In this document: piece by piece, positions 48,847 to 56,811 of the stretch
How positions within the stretch are numbered: position 1 is the first letter of the stretch
Layout of the letters: every line of letters starts with the position of its first letter
Origin: Oscillospiraceae bacterium
GTDB lineage: Bacteria > Bacillota > Clostridia > Oscillospirales > CAG-382
Length of the DNA: 56,811 nt
NCBI GenBank assembly: GCA_015063785.1
Contig: SVTM01000015.1
Location: 1 to 56,811 of the forward strand
Reading direction: 5' to 3'
Made by a program: the position numbers and the translations under genes
Notes under the pieces: model-generated
Told to the model about the DNA's origin: nothing
Seen by the model: the letters and a program-made list of their open reading frames with translations, nothing else
Databases searched by the model: none

Positions 48847-50208
48847 ATGCTTGATACAAAATATACCGACCGAATGAAAAAGCTTCTCGGAGCGGATTTT
48901 GAAAAATACATCGCCACCTTTGACGACGATCGCGAAACAGCACTTCATCTGAACGCAGCAAAGCTTTCTGACATCAAAGACTCTCTCCTGCCCTTTGATA
49001 ACGAAAAGATCCCATACTGCAGGGACGGATTTTATTTCAAAGCAGACAAGCCGGGCAATCATCCTCTGCACCATGCAGGAATGTTTTATATTCAGGAGCC
49101 GTCTGCCATGGCACCGGTGTCCTGTCTTGAGGACAGGCTTCCCGAAGGGATAAAAATACTTGATGCCTGTGCTTCCCCCGGCGGAAAAAGTTCGCAGGCG
49201 GCAAACTTTGCCCCCGAAAAAAACATCGTGGTATCCAACGAGATCGTGCCGTCAAGATGCAAAACGCTTGTTGGAAACATCGAAAGGCTGGGGCTTAAAA
49301 ACTCGATGGTACTTAATTCAGACACCGAGTATCTTGCAAAGCTTTTTCCGGGCGAATTTGCCCTTGTCATCTGCGATGCACCCTGTTCGGGCGAAGGAAT
49401 GCTTAGAAAAAGCGAGCAGGCGCGCGAGGAATGGAGCGAAGAAAACGTGGCTCTGTGCGCCGAACGACAAAGGGAGATACTTGACAATCTTGCCGTATGC
49501 GTCGACGAGGGAGGATATCTTCTTTATTCCACCTGCACCTTTTCGACGCAGGAAAACGAAGAAAACGTTTCCTATTTTCTCGAAAAGCATCCCGATTTTT
49601 CGCTCTGCGAGCCGGGTGAAAAATTTGATGACGTCACAACCCCGGGAATTGCAGAATACTGCAATGGGTTTGATCCGAAAAACGTGCGCAGGTTTTATCC
49701 CCACGTGGCTCGCGGAGAGGGACAGTTTTTTGCCCTTTTTAAGCGCGAAGGAAAGCTTGTACCGAGCACTGAATTCTCTTTTAAGGACGCATCGCGTCCG
49801 CTTAACAAAGACGAAAGGAAGGCGGTGGACGAATTTCTTTCAAAGTCGCTCGAAGCAACTCCAAAATGCGTACGCGCTTTTCGCGAAAACATTCTCGTTT
49901 TGCCCGACCGAATGGCTGTGCCCGAAAGACACGTTTTTTCGTGCGGGGTGAAGCTGGGCGAATACAAATCGGGACGAATCGTCCCCCATCATCAGTTCTT
50001 TTCGGCATACGGCAAAAATTTCAAGGTCAGGGTTGATCTTGCTTCCGACTCGCCCGAAATGGCAAAGTATCTGCGCGGCGAATCGTTTGAATGCGACGTC
50101 ACAGACGGCTGGGCGGCAATACTTTGCGACGGCATACCCTTGGGCGGGGCAAAGATAGTTGGAGGTTTCCTCAAAAACCACTATCCAAAAGGTCTGAGAC
50201 TTCTGTAA
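48847..50208 (+). CDS. RsmF/RsmB-family RNA (cytosine-5) methyltransferase
   Basis: A 453-residue SAM-dependent m5C RNA methyltransferase. SAM-binding LDACASPGGKSSQAANF (motif I), the catalytic CDAPCSGEGMLRK (motif IV) and the second Cys in LLYSTCTFSTQENEENV (motif VI) are all present, followed by a C-terminal PUA-like/RsmF-type extension (HHQFFSAYGKNFKVRVDL). It probably modifies 16S rRNA (C1407-type site). Stand-alone gene with its own promoter and terminator. Confidence 0.93.
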   Translation: MLDTKYTDRMKKLLGADFEKYIATFDDDRETALHLNAAKLSDIKDSLLPFDNEKIPYCRDGFYFKADKPGNHPLHHAGMFYIQEPSAMAPVSCLEDRLPEGIKILDACASPGGKSSQAANFAPEKNIVVSNEIVPSRCKTLVGNIERLGLKNSMVLNSDTEYLAKLFPGEFALVICDAPCSGEGMLRKSEQAREEWSEENVALCAERQREILDNLAVCVDEGGYLLYSTCTFSTQENEENVSYFLEKHPDFSLCEPGEKFDDVTTPGIAEYCNGFDPKNVRRFYPHVARGEGQFFALFKREGKLVPSTEFSFKDASRPLNKDERKAVDEFLSKSLEATPKCVRAFRENILVLPDRMAVPERHVFSCGVKLGEYKSGRIVPHHQFFSAYGKNFKVRVDLASDSPEMAKYLRGESFECDVTDGWAAILCDGIPLGGAKIVGGFLKNHYPKGLRLL

Positions 50209-50219
50209 ATCATGACACA

Positions 50220-50250
50220 AAAAAGGAACAGCTTTCACACTGTTCCTTTT
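50220..50250. terminator. Terminator between the rsmF-like and SIS genes (bidirectional)
   Basis: AAAAGGAACAG / CTGTTCCTTTT stem with a CTTTCACA loop, between convergent genes. Confidence 0.85.
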
Positions 50251-50266
50251 CTTCTTTATCTTTATC

Positions 50267-50896
50267 TTATTTGCCAAAAAATTCCTCTTCCACCGCCGCG
50301 CAAAGATAATGGTAAACAGGCAGGTGAAGCTCCTGAATCTTAAAGGTTTCGGTTTCGGGCACGCGTATTGTCACGTCGGACATTGCCGAAAGCTTGCTTT
50401 CTTTGGCACCCGTCATGCAAAGGGTTTTTGCGCCGCGGAATTTTGCCGCCTTTACTGCGTTTACGACGTTTTTGGAGTTTCCCGAGGTCGAAAGACCGAT
50501 GACAAGATCGTTTTCGCGGGCATAGCCGTAAACGAGCTGGGCATACACCATGTCGGGCTCAACGTCGTTGGCAAAAGCCGACAGAATTGCCGTCTGTGCC
50601 GTCAGCGACACAGCAGGCAAAGCACCCTGAAGATTTGCGGCAAACTGTGCTCCGTCCTCGAACATCGAGGCGAATTTTTCCGTTTCGGCACATGAAAGCT
50701 CGCGGCGGAGAAGAAAGCCTTTCATCAGCTCGCCAACTATATGGTCGCTGTCGCTGCAGCTTCCGCCGTTGCCGCAAACGTATACAGTGCCGCCGCGTCT
50801 ATAAGTTTCGTTTATCAGCTCTCTCGCTGCATCCACGTCCTTTTCGCAAGCGCAAAGGACGGGGTATCTTTCAAAAAGTTCTGTTCTGAGATCCAT
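50267..50896 (-). CDS. SIS-domain phosphosugar isomerase (GmhA-like)
   Basis: A 209-residue SIS protein. Phosphosugar-binding blocks GGTVYVCGNGGSCSDSDHIVGELMKGF and GLSTSGNSKNVVNAVKAAKFRGAKTLCM are typical of sedoheptulose-7-phosphate isomerases (GmhA). Family His in ELHLPVYHYLCAAVEEEFF. In a Gram-positive it is more likely a general phosphosugar isomerase or a route to ADP-heptose; next to ROK and GH2 genes it probably handles a product of mannoside or related glycan use. Last gene of the GH2-ROK-SIS operon. Confidence 0.87.
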   Translation of the reverse strand: MDLRTELFERYPVLCACEKDVDAARELINETYRRGGTVYVCGNGGSCSDSDHIVGELMKGFLLRRELSCAETEKFASMFEDGAQFAANLQGALPAVSLTAQTAILSAFANDVEPDMVYAQLVYGYARENDLVIGLSTSGNSKNVVNAVKAAKFRGAKTLCMTGAKESKLSAMSDVTIRVPETETFKIQELHLPVYHYLCAAVEEEFFGK

Positions 50897-50912
50897 AAAT
50901 ATTGCTCCTTGA

Positions 50913-51881
50913 TTATTCAGTAACCGTCATGGCAAGCGAAAGGGCGGCGTAATCTCCGATGCTTTCGGAAAGCTCTGCCGGCACCACCTTGCACACCCCA
51001 TACGAAAGGGGCAGACATTCTTTTTTCATCACTCTGTCGCATTCGTCAAAAAGCAGATGGGCGCTTCTGGTGAAAATGCTGCCGATGATGATGCGCTGGG
51101 GATTGAGGATGTCCACAAGCACCGAAAGGCCGCGTCCCAACATTCTGCCCGAGGTGCGATATACTTCCTTTGCCACCTCGTCGCCTGCATCTGCGGCTAT
51201 GGCGATGTTTTTTGCATTGACGTTTGAAAGGTCGTCTATGCCGTCGGCATATCCCACTTTTTTGCCGTTTTGTATTGCCTCAAGCGCAAGGGTCTGACCG
51301 ATCTGGGCAATGCCGCGTCCGCTGCAAAAACCCTCGAAAGAGCCTGCCTTGCCGTATCCCGACGGGCCGTAGTCCGAAAGTCTTATATGTCCCGCCTCGC
51401 CTGCGTTGCCGTTGGTGCCCGAATAGAGCTTGCCGTCAAGAATAAGTCCTGCGCCAAGTCCCGTACCGAAGGTGAGAAAGATCACGTTGTCAAAGCCTCT
51501 GCCTGCGCCGAGCTTCCACTCGGCAATGGCGCAGGCGTTGGCATCGTTTTCAAGCTTGGTGGCAATGCCTGTTTTGCTCTCAAAAAATTCCACCACGTGT
51601 ATCTCGTCCCAACCGGGAAGATTGGGGGGCGACAGAATGATGCCGTTTTTCGGATCGAGCGGTCCGCCGCAGCTTATGCCGATCGACTTTATATCGCGGT
51701 ACGAAAGGCCTTTTTCTTCAAGAATGGCATCTGTTTCGGCAAGAAACTTATCAAGCACCTGCGAAGGCGCGCCCACTGTGTCAAACTTTGCTTTTGCAGC
51801 GATGTCCATTTTTTCGCCGTCAAATTTTCCGAGCGTCACAGCACATTTTGTTCCGCCGATGTCAATTCCGATATAATACAT
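50913..51881 (-). CDS. ROK-family protein (putative sugar kinase) lacking zinc cysteines
   Basis: A 322-residue ROK protein. ATP-binding IDIGGTKCAVTLGKFDG and LTFGTGLGAGLILDGKLYSGTNGNAGEAGHIRL are typical; there is no HTH, so it is a kinase-type rather than a repressor. The usual CxCGxxGCxE zinc motif reads SGYGKAGSFE, with all its cysteines replaced. It probably phosphorylates the sugar freed by the adjacent GH2 enzyme. GAGGAG precedes the ATG; it lies ten bases after the GH2 stop. Confidence 0.88.
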   Translation of the reverse strand: MYYIGIDIGGTKCAVTLGKFDGEKMDIAAKAKFDTVGAPSQVLDKFLAETDAILEEKGLSYRDIKSIGISCGGPLDPKNGIILSPPNLPGWDEIHVVEFFESKTGIATKLENDANACAIAEWKLGAGRGFDNVIFLTFGTGLGAGLILDGKLYSGTNGNAGEAGHIRLSDYGPSGYGKAGSFEGFCSGRGIAQIGQTLALEAIQNGKKVGYADGIDDLSNVNAKNIAIAADAGDEVAKEVYRTSGRMLGRGLSVLVDILNPQRIIIGSIFTRSAHLLFDECDRVMKKECLPLSYGVCKVVPAELSESIGDYAALSLAMTVTE

Positions 51882-51891
51882 ATTATGCTCC

Positions 51892-54225
51892 TCAAAAGCC
51901 TTCGAACTGGTCGAAGCCGCACTTTTTCAGTGCTGTCATGTAGGCATCGTAGTCGATGTCGATGATGTTGGTGAAATAGTGGTTCTTGTGAACTTCTGTT
52001 TCGCCGTCAAAGGTCCATTCGATGAGGTAGAATTTCTTTTCTTCCTCTTCAATCGCAAGCTGAGCGAGCTTTGTGGAAGCGTTGGAGAAGGCGCATCCGC
52101 CACCCGAAAGAACAACCTTTCCATCTGTGATATTGGTTACTTTGTATGTGAAATTACGGTTTTTCAAAGTGTCGTTTGCAACGTAAAGGTCGATGACATT
52201 GTTCTTTGGCTCGTCAAACATGAGGCAAATGGGTGCCTGGGCACGCTTGATATAATGATAGCCGACCTTTTTGACAAAATAATAGTCTACAACGGCATCC
52301 GAGAACTGGGGCCAACCGTCAACAATATTCCACCAGATGATACCCGAACGACGGGGCTTTGAAATTCTGAAGCGTTCGATATAATATTTCACCGCCTCGC
52401 CCTGCGAGATCTGGCTCTGCTTTGCAAAATCGCAAATATTGTCAGGATCCTTGCCAAACAAAGTCTTTACCTGATCAGCCATCAGCTTTATGCGGTAAGA
52501 GAATGCGGCATACGGGCTGACTTCCATGCAGGCAGCATGAACAAGCCACGAATCTTTTGCCACACCGTCGGGCTTATACCACGGCCAGACATCTTCTTTG
52601 GGAATAAATCTTTCGACCGATTTCGGCGAAGGGCAAGCGTGGTAGCCTGTTTCGGACGCGAAATGGCAGACGGTATTTTTGTAATAATTGCCCTTAAAGT
52701 AATCACGGGGACCCCAGAGGTGGTCTTCTGAAGTATCAGCACCTGTACGCATGGTCTCCTCGGTGATATAGGGGGAGCTGGGAAGATAGGGACGGGTGAA
52801 ATCGTGCATTTCGCAAAGGCGCGCCAGCACCTCACGGGTCACGATATTCTTGTCGGGGTTACGGGTCATGCCGCCCCAGGACATGTATGCATAGTCGCCC
52901 TCGTTGTCACCTGCCCAGAGGACGATGGAGGGATGGTTGCGAAGTTTTTTGATAATAAATACGACTTCTTCCTCAAGCATATCATAAAACTTCTGCTCCT
53001 GCGGATATACGGCACAGCCCATGGCAAAATCCTGCCATACCATGATGCCGTGTTTGTCGCAGAGGGTATAGAATTCGTCGCTTTCATATACGTTTCCGCC
53101 CCAGCAACGAACGACGTTGGATCCGACGTCATAAAGAAGATCGAAGGATTTTTCAAGTCTTTCGATGTCGCGCGAATGGAAAGGATCAAGGGGTACCCAG
53201 TTGGAACCCATGGCAAAAATGCGCTCGCCGTTCACTTTGAAACAGAAATCGCCGTTGCCGTCGCGGTCGGTGGTGTTGGTGCGGACAAGCTCTGTGGTGC
53301 GCACGCCCACGTCGCGGTGGCAGGTATCAACCACCTCTCCTTTGTAGAGAAGCTCGATGTCAACAGAATACATATTCTGCTCGCCTGCATATCTCGGCCA
53401 CCAGTATTTACAATTTTTGACATCAATTTCAAGTCTGTTGCAGTGAGAGAAGAGCACTTGTCCTGACTCAAATTTGCTGTCGCCGCATTCGCCCACTACT
53501 CTGATAGAATAATCCTGGGTCTTGTCCTCGGACAGTTCAAGGGTGTAAAAGACAGAAAGCCGCGCTGTCTGTTTTTCTCGGTCGATGCCAAGGGTGTAGA
53601 TATACACATCCTTGAAGCAATCTTCCTTTACTTCTTTGATATAAACGGGCTTCCAGATACCCGATGAAACGATTCTGGGCATAATGTCCCAGCCGTACAT
53701 ATGCGCCGCTTTTCTGACATAAAGAGATGCCATGCCGTAGGTGAGCGAATTGCAGACCACGGGAAGATCCCACTTTCTCGATTCGATCATAACGGGCTTT
53801 ATATGCACCACCAGCTCGTTGTCCTTTTCCTTGAGTCCGCAAAGGGGCACTTCGTGGGAAATGTACATATTTGCCGTGCTTTTTACAAGAACGCCGTTTA
53901 TGTAGATGTCTGCAATGGTATCAATACCCTCAAAGCAAAGCTTTGCATTGCACGAGGGTTTGTCAAAGGTGGTGAAATATATATCGTGAAGATTTTCGTA
54001 ATCCTGCATCTTCAAGGTGTCTGTGCCAAAGAAAGGATCGAAATCGATCATACCTGCCGCCATCATATCAAGCTCGGTATTGCCGGGAACCTTTGCCTTG
54101 ATGATGGGAAAACCCGAAGCCTTGATGCCGTCAATGGTGGAAATGTCCGCGCCCGACGCAACAAAAGCTTTGTTTTCGGCGATGGCAGACGAAAAATTGT
54201 CAAGAGTCATGAGTATTTTTTCCAT
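51892..54225 (-). CDS. Family 2 glycoside hydrolase, beta-mannosidase-like
   Basis: A 777-residue GH2 enzyme of the beta-mannosidase type. N-terminal sugar-binding fold, immunoglobulin-like domain, then a TIM barrel with VGSNVVRCWGGNVYESDEFYTLCDKHGIMVWQDFAMGCAVYP, the acid/base Glu in VLWAGDNEGDY and the nucleophile Glu in CHFASETGYHACPSP. No signal peptide, so it probably acts on imported mannosides or mixed oligosaccharides. The ATG at 54225 follows GGGAGG. First gene of GH2-ROK-SIS. Confidence 0.92.
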   Translation of the reverse strand: MEKILMTLDNFSSAIAENKAFVASGADISTIDGIKASGFPIIKAKVPGNTELDMMAAGMIDFDPFFGTDTLKMQDYENLHDIYFTTFDKPSCNAKLCFEGIDTIADIYINGVLVKSTANMYISHEVPLCGLKEKDNELVVHIKPVMIESRKWDLPVVCNSLTYGMASLYVRKAAHMYGWDIMPRIVSSGIWKPVYIKEVKEDCFKDVYIYTLGIDREKQTARLSVFYTLELSEDKTQDYSIRVVGECGDSKFESGQVLFSHCNRLEIDVKNCKYWWPRYAGEQNMYSVDIELLYKGEVVDTCHRDVGVRTTELVRTNTTDRDGNGDFCFKVNGERIFAMGSNWVPLDPFHSRDIERLEKSFDLLYDVGSNVVRCWGGNVYESDEFYTLCDKHGIMVWQDFAMGCAVYPQEQKFYDMLEEEVVFIIKKLRNHPSIVLWAGDNEGDYAYMSWGGMTRNPDKNIVTREVLARLCEMHDFTRPYLPSSPYITEETMRTGADTSEDHLWGPRDYFKGNYYKNTVCHFASETGYHACPSPKSVERFIPKEDVWPWYKPDGVAKDSWLVHAACMEVSPYAAFSYRIKLMADQVKTLFGKDPDNICDFAKQSQISQGEAVKYYIERFRISKPRRSGIIWWNIVDGWPQFSDAVVDYYFVKKVGYHYIKRAQAPICLMFDEPKNNVIDLYVANDTLKNRNFTYKVTNITDGKVVLSGGGCAFSNASTKLAQLAIEEEEKKFYLIEWTFDGETEVHKNHYFTNIIDIDYDAYMTALKKCGFDQFEGF

Positions 54226-54278
54226 TGTGTAACCTCCCGAAAAATAAGAAGATAGAAGATATATCGTATCATACATTA

Positions 54279-54307
54279 AGTATATCTTATATCGTCAGAT
54301 TTGTAAA
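54279..54307 (-). promoter_or_regulatory. Promoter of the GH2-ROK-SIS operon
   Basis: Minus strand: TTTACA (54307-54302), 17 bases, TATACT (54284-54279). Confidence 0.7.
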
Positions 54308-54316
54308 CGCTTTTTT
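54301..54316. promoter_or_regulatory. Candidate catabolite-response (cre) site at the GH2 promoter
   Basis: Plus-strand TTGTAAACGCTTTTTT fits the cre consensus WTGNAANCGNWNNCW with one mismatch and overlaps the -35 box. A LacI/CcpA-type repressor here would block transcription. Short motif, one mismatch, so only suggestive. Confidence 0.35.
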
Positions 54317-54420
54317 TCGGTTTTAATGTCAACTTTTTCGGTTTTTGCACCACAAAATCCGAATTTTTTATTCATCTTGACGAAAGAGGTGCGGATTTTG
54401 TAAAAAAATGCGATATACTA

Positions 54421-54449
54421 TTGCTTTTTTTGCAAGTTTATAGTAAAAT
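54421..54449 (+). promoter_or_regulatory. Promoter of fba
   Basis: TTGCTT (54421-54426), 17 bases, TAAAAT (54444-54449), 37 bases before the start codon. A second weaker set (TTGACG at about 54377) lies upstream. Confidence 0.55.
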
Positions 54450-54486
54450 GTAAGGGTAAAATTTTTTTATTTACGGAGATGAACAT

Positions 54487-55350
54487 ATGTTAGTATCAGC
54501 AAAGGAAATGCTTACCAAAGCAAAGGAAGGCCACTACGCTGTTGGTCAGTTCAACATCAACAACCTCGAGTGGACAAAGGCTATTCTTCAGACAGCACAG
54601 GAGCTCAACTCCCCTGTTATCCTCGGTGTTTCCGAAGGCGCAGGCAAGTATATGTGCGGCTACAAGACAGTTGTCGGCATGGTTAACGGCATGCTCGAAA
54701 CTCTTGGCATCACAGTTCCCGTTGCTCTCCACCTTGACCACGGCTCTTACGAAGGCGCTCTTGCTTGCATCGAAGCAGGTTTTTCTTCTGTAATGTTTGA
54801 CGGTTCGCACTATCCCATCGAAGAAAACATTGAGAAGACCAAGGAGCTCGTTAAGATCACCGGCGAAAAGGGCATCTCGCTCGAAGCAGAAGTCGGCGCT
54901 ATCGGCGGCGAAGAAGACGGCGTTGTGGGTGCAGGCGAATGTGCAGATCCCGACGAGTGCAAGATGATCGCAGACCTCGGCGTTACAATGCTTGCCGCAG
55001 GTATCGGCAACATCCACGGCAAGTACCCCGAAAACTGGGCAGGTCTTTCTTTTGAAACTCTTGATGCTGTTCAGCAGAAGACAGGTGCAATGCCCCTTGT
55101 TCTTCACGGCGGCACAGGTATTCCCGCAGACATGATCAAGAAGGCTATCTCTCTTGGCGTTTCGAAGATCAACGTTAACACTGAATGTCAGCTTGCTTTT
55201 GCCGATGCTACAAGAAAATATATCGAAGCAGGCAAGGACCTTTCCGGCAAGGGATTTGACCCCAGAAAGCTTCTCGCTCCCGGTGTTGAAGCTATCAAGG
55301 CTACAGTTAAGGAAAAGATGGAGCTTTTCGGCTCGGTCGGCAAGGCGTAA
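54487..55350 (+). CDS. fba: Class II fructose-1,6-bisphosphate aldolase
   Basis: A 287-residue class II aldolase that splits fructose-1,6-bisphosphate in glycolysis. Marks: VSAKEMLTKAKEGHYAVGQFNINNLEW, the catalytic Asp and zinc His in VALHLDHGSYEGALACIEAGFSSVMFDGS, EAEVGAIGGEEDGVVG, NIHGKY and LVLHGGTGIP with further zinc ligands. Strong codon bias suggests high expression. GGAG lies eight bases before the ATG. The next gene starts 81 bases later after a weak stem. Confidence 0.97.
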   Translation: MLVSAKEMLTKAKEGHYAVGQFNINNLEWTKAILQTAQELNSPVILGVSEGAGKYMCGYKTVVGMVNGMLETLGITVPVALHLDHGSYEGALACIEAGFSSVMFDGSHYPIEENIEKTKELVKITGEKGISLEAEVGAIGGEEDGVVGAGECADPDECKMIADLGVTMLAAGIGNIHGKYPENWAGLSFETLDAVQQKTGAMPLVLHGGTGIPADMIKKAISLGVSKINVNTECQLAFADATRKYIEAGKDLSGKGFDPRKLLAPGVEAIKATVKEKMELFGSVGKA

Positions 55351-55373
55351 GCCGCGTATTTCAAATAAAAACA

Positions 55374-55402
55374 CATTGCGGTTTCCCCAAAAAGGAAACC
55401 GC
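55374..55402 (+). terminator. Weak terminator/attenuator after fba
   Basis: TGCGGTTTCC / GGAAACCGCA stem with a CCAAAAA loop but only TTTG after it, so read-through into the MFS gene is likely. Confidence 0.55.
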
Positions 55403-55431
55403 ATTTGTATGTAAACCCACGGAGAAAAATC

Positions 55432-56688
55432 ATGTCACAGGTCAAAAACAAATATTCCGCAACAAAGCTTGCCTGTTATATGGGATATATAACCCAGGCG
55501 GCGGTGGTTAATCTTGCGCCATTGCTTTTCGTTATTTTCAGCGAAAAGTTTGGCGTTTCGTACGAGATGCTGGCACGCATCGTTCTTATCAACTTTATCG
55601 TGCAGATATGTGCTGACGTTATATCCATAAAGCTATCGCGGCGCTTTTCGCTGAGGCAGCTTTCGGTTACCGCCCACGTTTTCTGTGCCGCAGGCTTTTT
55701 GCTTTTTGCATTTTTGCCCGAAGCCATGGGATACACAGGCGTTCTTTTGTCTACCACGGTATACAGCTTTGGCGGAGGTATGATTGAGGTTGTGGTAAAC
55801 CCCGTAATCGATGCCTGCGATGAAGAATGCGGCGGCGAAAAAAGCCCTGCCGCCATTGCCATACTTCATTCGTTCTACTGCTGGGGACACATTCTTGTGG
55901 TGGCGGTCTCCACCCTTTTTCTGCACTTTGCAGGAAACGATATGTGGTATGTCCTGCCCCTTATATGGTCGGTAATTCCGATCATAAACATCTTCTTTTT
56001 CAGCTCGGTGAAAATGCCGAACGGCTCGACCGAGGGCGGAGGACTGTCGCTGAAAAAGCTTTTCTCTATGAAGCTGTTTTTGCTTGCCGCCATACTTATG
56101 ATAACAGGCGGTGCGGCAGAGCAGGCGGTGGCACAGTGGTCTTCGATGTTTGCAGAAAAAGGACTTGGTATTTCAAAAATGATGGGCGACCTTTTGGGTC
56201 CCATGTGCTTTGCCCTGTGCATGGCGATCGTTAGAATCGCCGCAGGACTTCTGGGCAACAGGATAGATACGAAAAAGATACTTATGGCAAGCTCGGCTCT
56301 TTGTATCGTAAGCTACTGCATGATGGTATTTGTTAAAAATCCCGTTGTCTCTCTTATCGGCTGTTCGTTAAGCGGAGTGTCGGTTGCATTTATGTGGCCG
56401 GGAGTTTTGAGTCTGACATCACGCGAGATCCCCCACGGAGGCGCATCGATGTTTGGCGCGCTTGCTTTCTTTGGCGACGTGGGCTGCTCGATCGGCCCGT
56501 GGATCGCAGGATTTGTCTGCGACGGCGCAAAGCTTAACTATGCAAGCCTTGAAAAGACTTTTCCCTTCTTTGCAAACCTTGACGGTGACCAGATAGGATT
56601 GAAATGCGGAATTTTTGCCGCCATCCTCTTCCCCATCGTTATGCTCATTACCCTTGGACTTTTTAAGAAAAAGAAACAAACGAAATAA
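55432..56688 (+). CDS. Major facilitator superfamily transporter
   Basis: A 418-residue MFS protein with twelve hydrophobic helices. Conserved MFS patterns include RRFSLRQLSVTAHVFCAAG after TM2, the central loop before FSMKLFLLAAILMITGGAAEQAVAQWSSMFAEKGLG and RIAAGLLGNRIDTKKILMAS in the second half. It resembles sugar (FucP/FHS-like) carriers. The start at 55432 is preferred because GGAG lies seven bases upstream. It may be co-transcribed with fba through a weak terminator. Substrate unknown. Confidence 0.88.
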   Translation: MSQVKNKYSATKLACYMGYITQAAVVNLAPLLFVIFSEKFGVSYEMLARIVLINFIVQICADVISIKLSRRFSLRQLSVTAHVFCAAGFLLFAFLPEAMGYTGVLLSTTVYSFGGGMIEVVVNPVIDACDEECGGEKSPAAIAILHSFYCWGHILVVAVSTLFLHFAGNDMWYVLPLIWSVIPIINIFFFSSVKMPNGSTEGGGLSLKKLFSMKLFLLAAILMITGGAAEQAVAQWSSMFAEKGLGISKMMGDLLGPMCFALCMAIVRIAAGLLGNRIDTKKILMASSALCIVSYCMMVFVKNPVVSLIGCSLSGVSVAFMWPGVLSLTSREIPHGGASMFGALAFFGDVGCSIGPWIAGFVCDGAKLNYASLEKTFPFFANLDGDQIGLKCGIFAAILFPIVMLITLGLFKKKKQTK

Positions 56689-56712
56689 ATAACAACACCC
56701 TGCACGACAAAT

Positions 56713-56811
56713 TGGACTGCCCCAAATTGTGCAGGCAGTACAAAAACCCCTTTATGGTAGGAATTATTAAATTTTAAGCAACATACTGACTTCGTAATTC
56801 AAGCGGAGTCA
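56713..56811 (-). mobile_element. Edge of an IS3-family insertion sequence
   Basis: The end of the window looks like the end of an IS3-family element whose transposase is on the minus strand. The inverted repeat would start at TGGACTGCCCC (56713-56723), the typical TG-ended IS3 form, followed by about 50 non-coding bases and the transposase 3' end at 56774. Only this side is in the window. The element starts about 25 bases after the MFS gene stop. A palindromic CCTGCAC...GTGCAGG flanks the boundary. Confidence 0.6.
56774..56811 (-). CDS. IS3-family transposase (orfB), last codons only
   Basis: Reading from 56809 to the stop at 56774 on the minus strand gives TPLELRSQYVA and stop, a C-terminus very common in IS3-family (IS150-like group) transposases. 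The rest lies outside the window. Too short for a firm call on its own, but the position 60 bases from an IS3-type end agrees. Confidence 0.6.
   Translation of the reverse strand, partial: TPLELRSQYVA

Overview
The window looks like chromosomal DNA of an anaerobic, fermentative Firmicute of class Clostridia, most likely an uncultured gut or rumen Oscillospirales/Christensenellales-type bacterium. Supporting signs are: ribosomal protein L27 with the short N-terminal prosequence typical of Firmicutes next to its protease Prp; an electron-bifurcating [FeFe]-hydrogenase operon; strong GGAGG ribosome binding sites; TTGACA-17-TATAAT promoters before most units; and several plant- or host-glycan enzymes. 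No tRNA or rRNA gene was seen. The species assignment is inference.

Layout. 1-3.8 kb: end of a ClC channel gene, then an acidic lipoprotein, an MBOAT acyltransferase and a DHHW protein that probably O-acylate a surface polymer. 3.8-4.3 kb: a REP-associated (RAYT) transposase gene carrying a near-perfect inverted repeat inside its own frame. 4.6-8.4 kb: htpG and a NhaC antiporter with a signal peptide and an acidic N-terminal extension. 8.8-13.1 kb: a four-gene unit of a GtaA-like protein, galM, a lipoprotein and an AraC regulator. 13.2-17.8 kb (minus): secF and secD, and upstream of them a CE15-like esterase coupled to a lipoprotein that resembles the periplasmic P1 head of SecD. 17.9-20.3 kb (minus): a CAP-domain protein, an 0.8-kb array of multi-hairpin repeats whose stems covary, and a cysteine-rich protein. 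20.6-25.5 kb: an AEC transporter, a GNAT, a GH78 rhamnosidase and a beta-helix protein. 25.6-29.2 kb: mgsA, tsf, rpsB (minus), then a LytTR/LiaF-like pair. 29.3-32.3 kb: an orphan glycyl radical enzyme divergent from an AraC regulator. 32.4-34.8 kb (minus): rplU-prp-rpmA-obg. 35.1-37.4 kb: rpmG-secE-nusG-rplK-rplA, ending without rplJL. 37.6-40.0 kb: an unknown membrane protein and an ACT-ACT-metallo-beta-lactamase fusion. 40.1-48.6 kb (minus): a ten-gene hydrogenase operon with a built-in sensory module. 48.8-56.7 kb: an RNA methyltransferase, a GH2/ROK/SIS sugar operon, class II aldolase and an MFS transporter. The last 100 bases look like the end of an IS3-family element.

How the genes fit together. 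Glycan enzymes (GH78, GH2, CE15-like, beta-helix) with importers feed glycolysis (galM, fba, mgsA bypass). The NADH and reduced ferredoxin produced would be disposed of as H2 by HydABC. The HydS-like protein with two HATPase, two DRTGG and one PHP protein in the same operon is likely a redox or H2 signalling branch. The best candidates for undescribed biology are the covarying hairpin array (18.8-19.5 kb) and the SecD-P1-like lipoprotein (15.9-16.7 kb).
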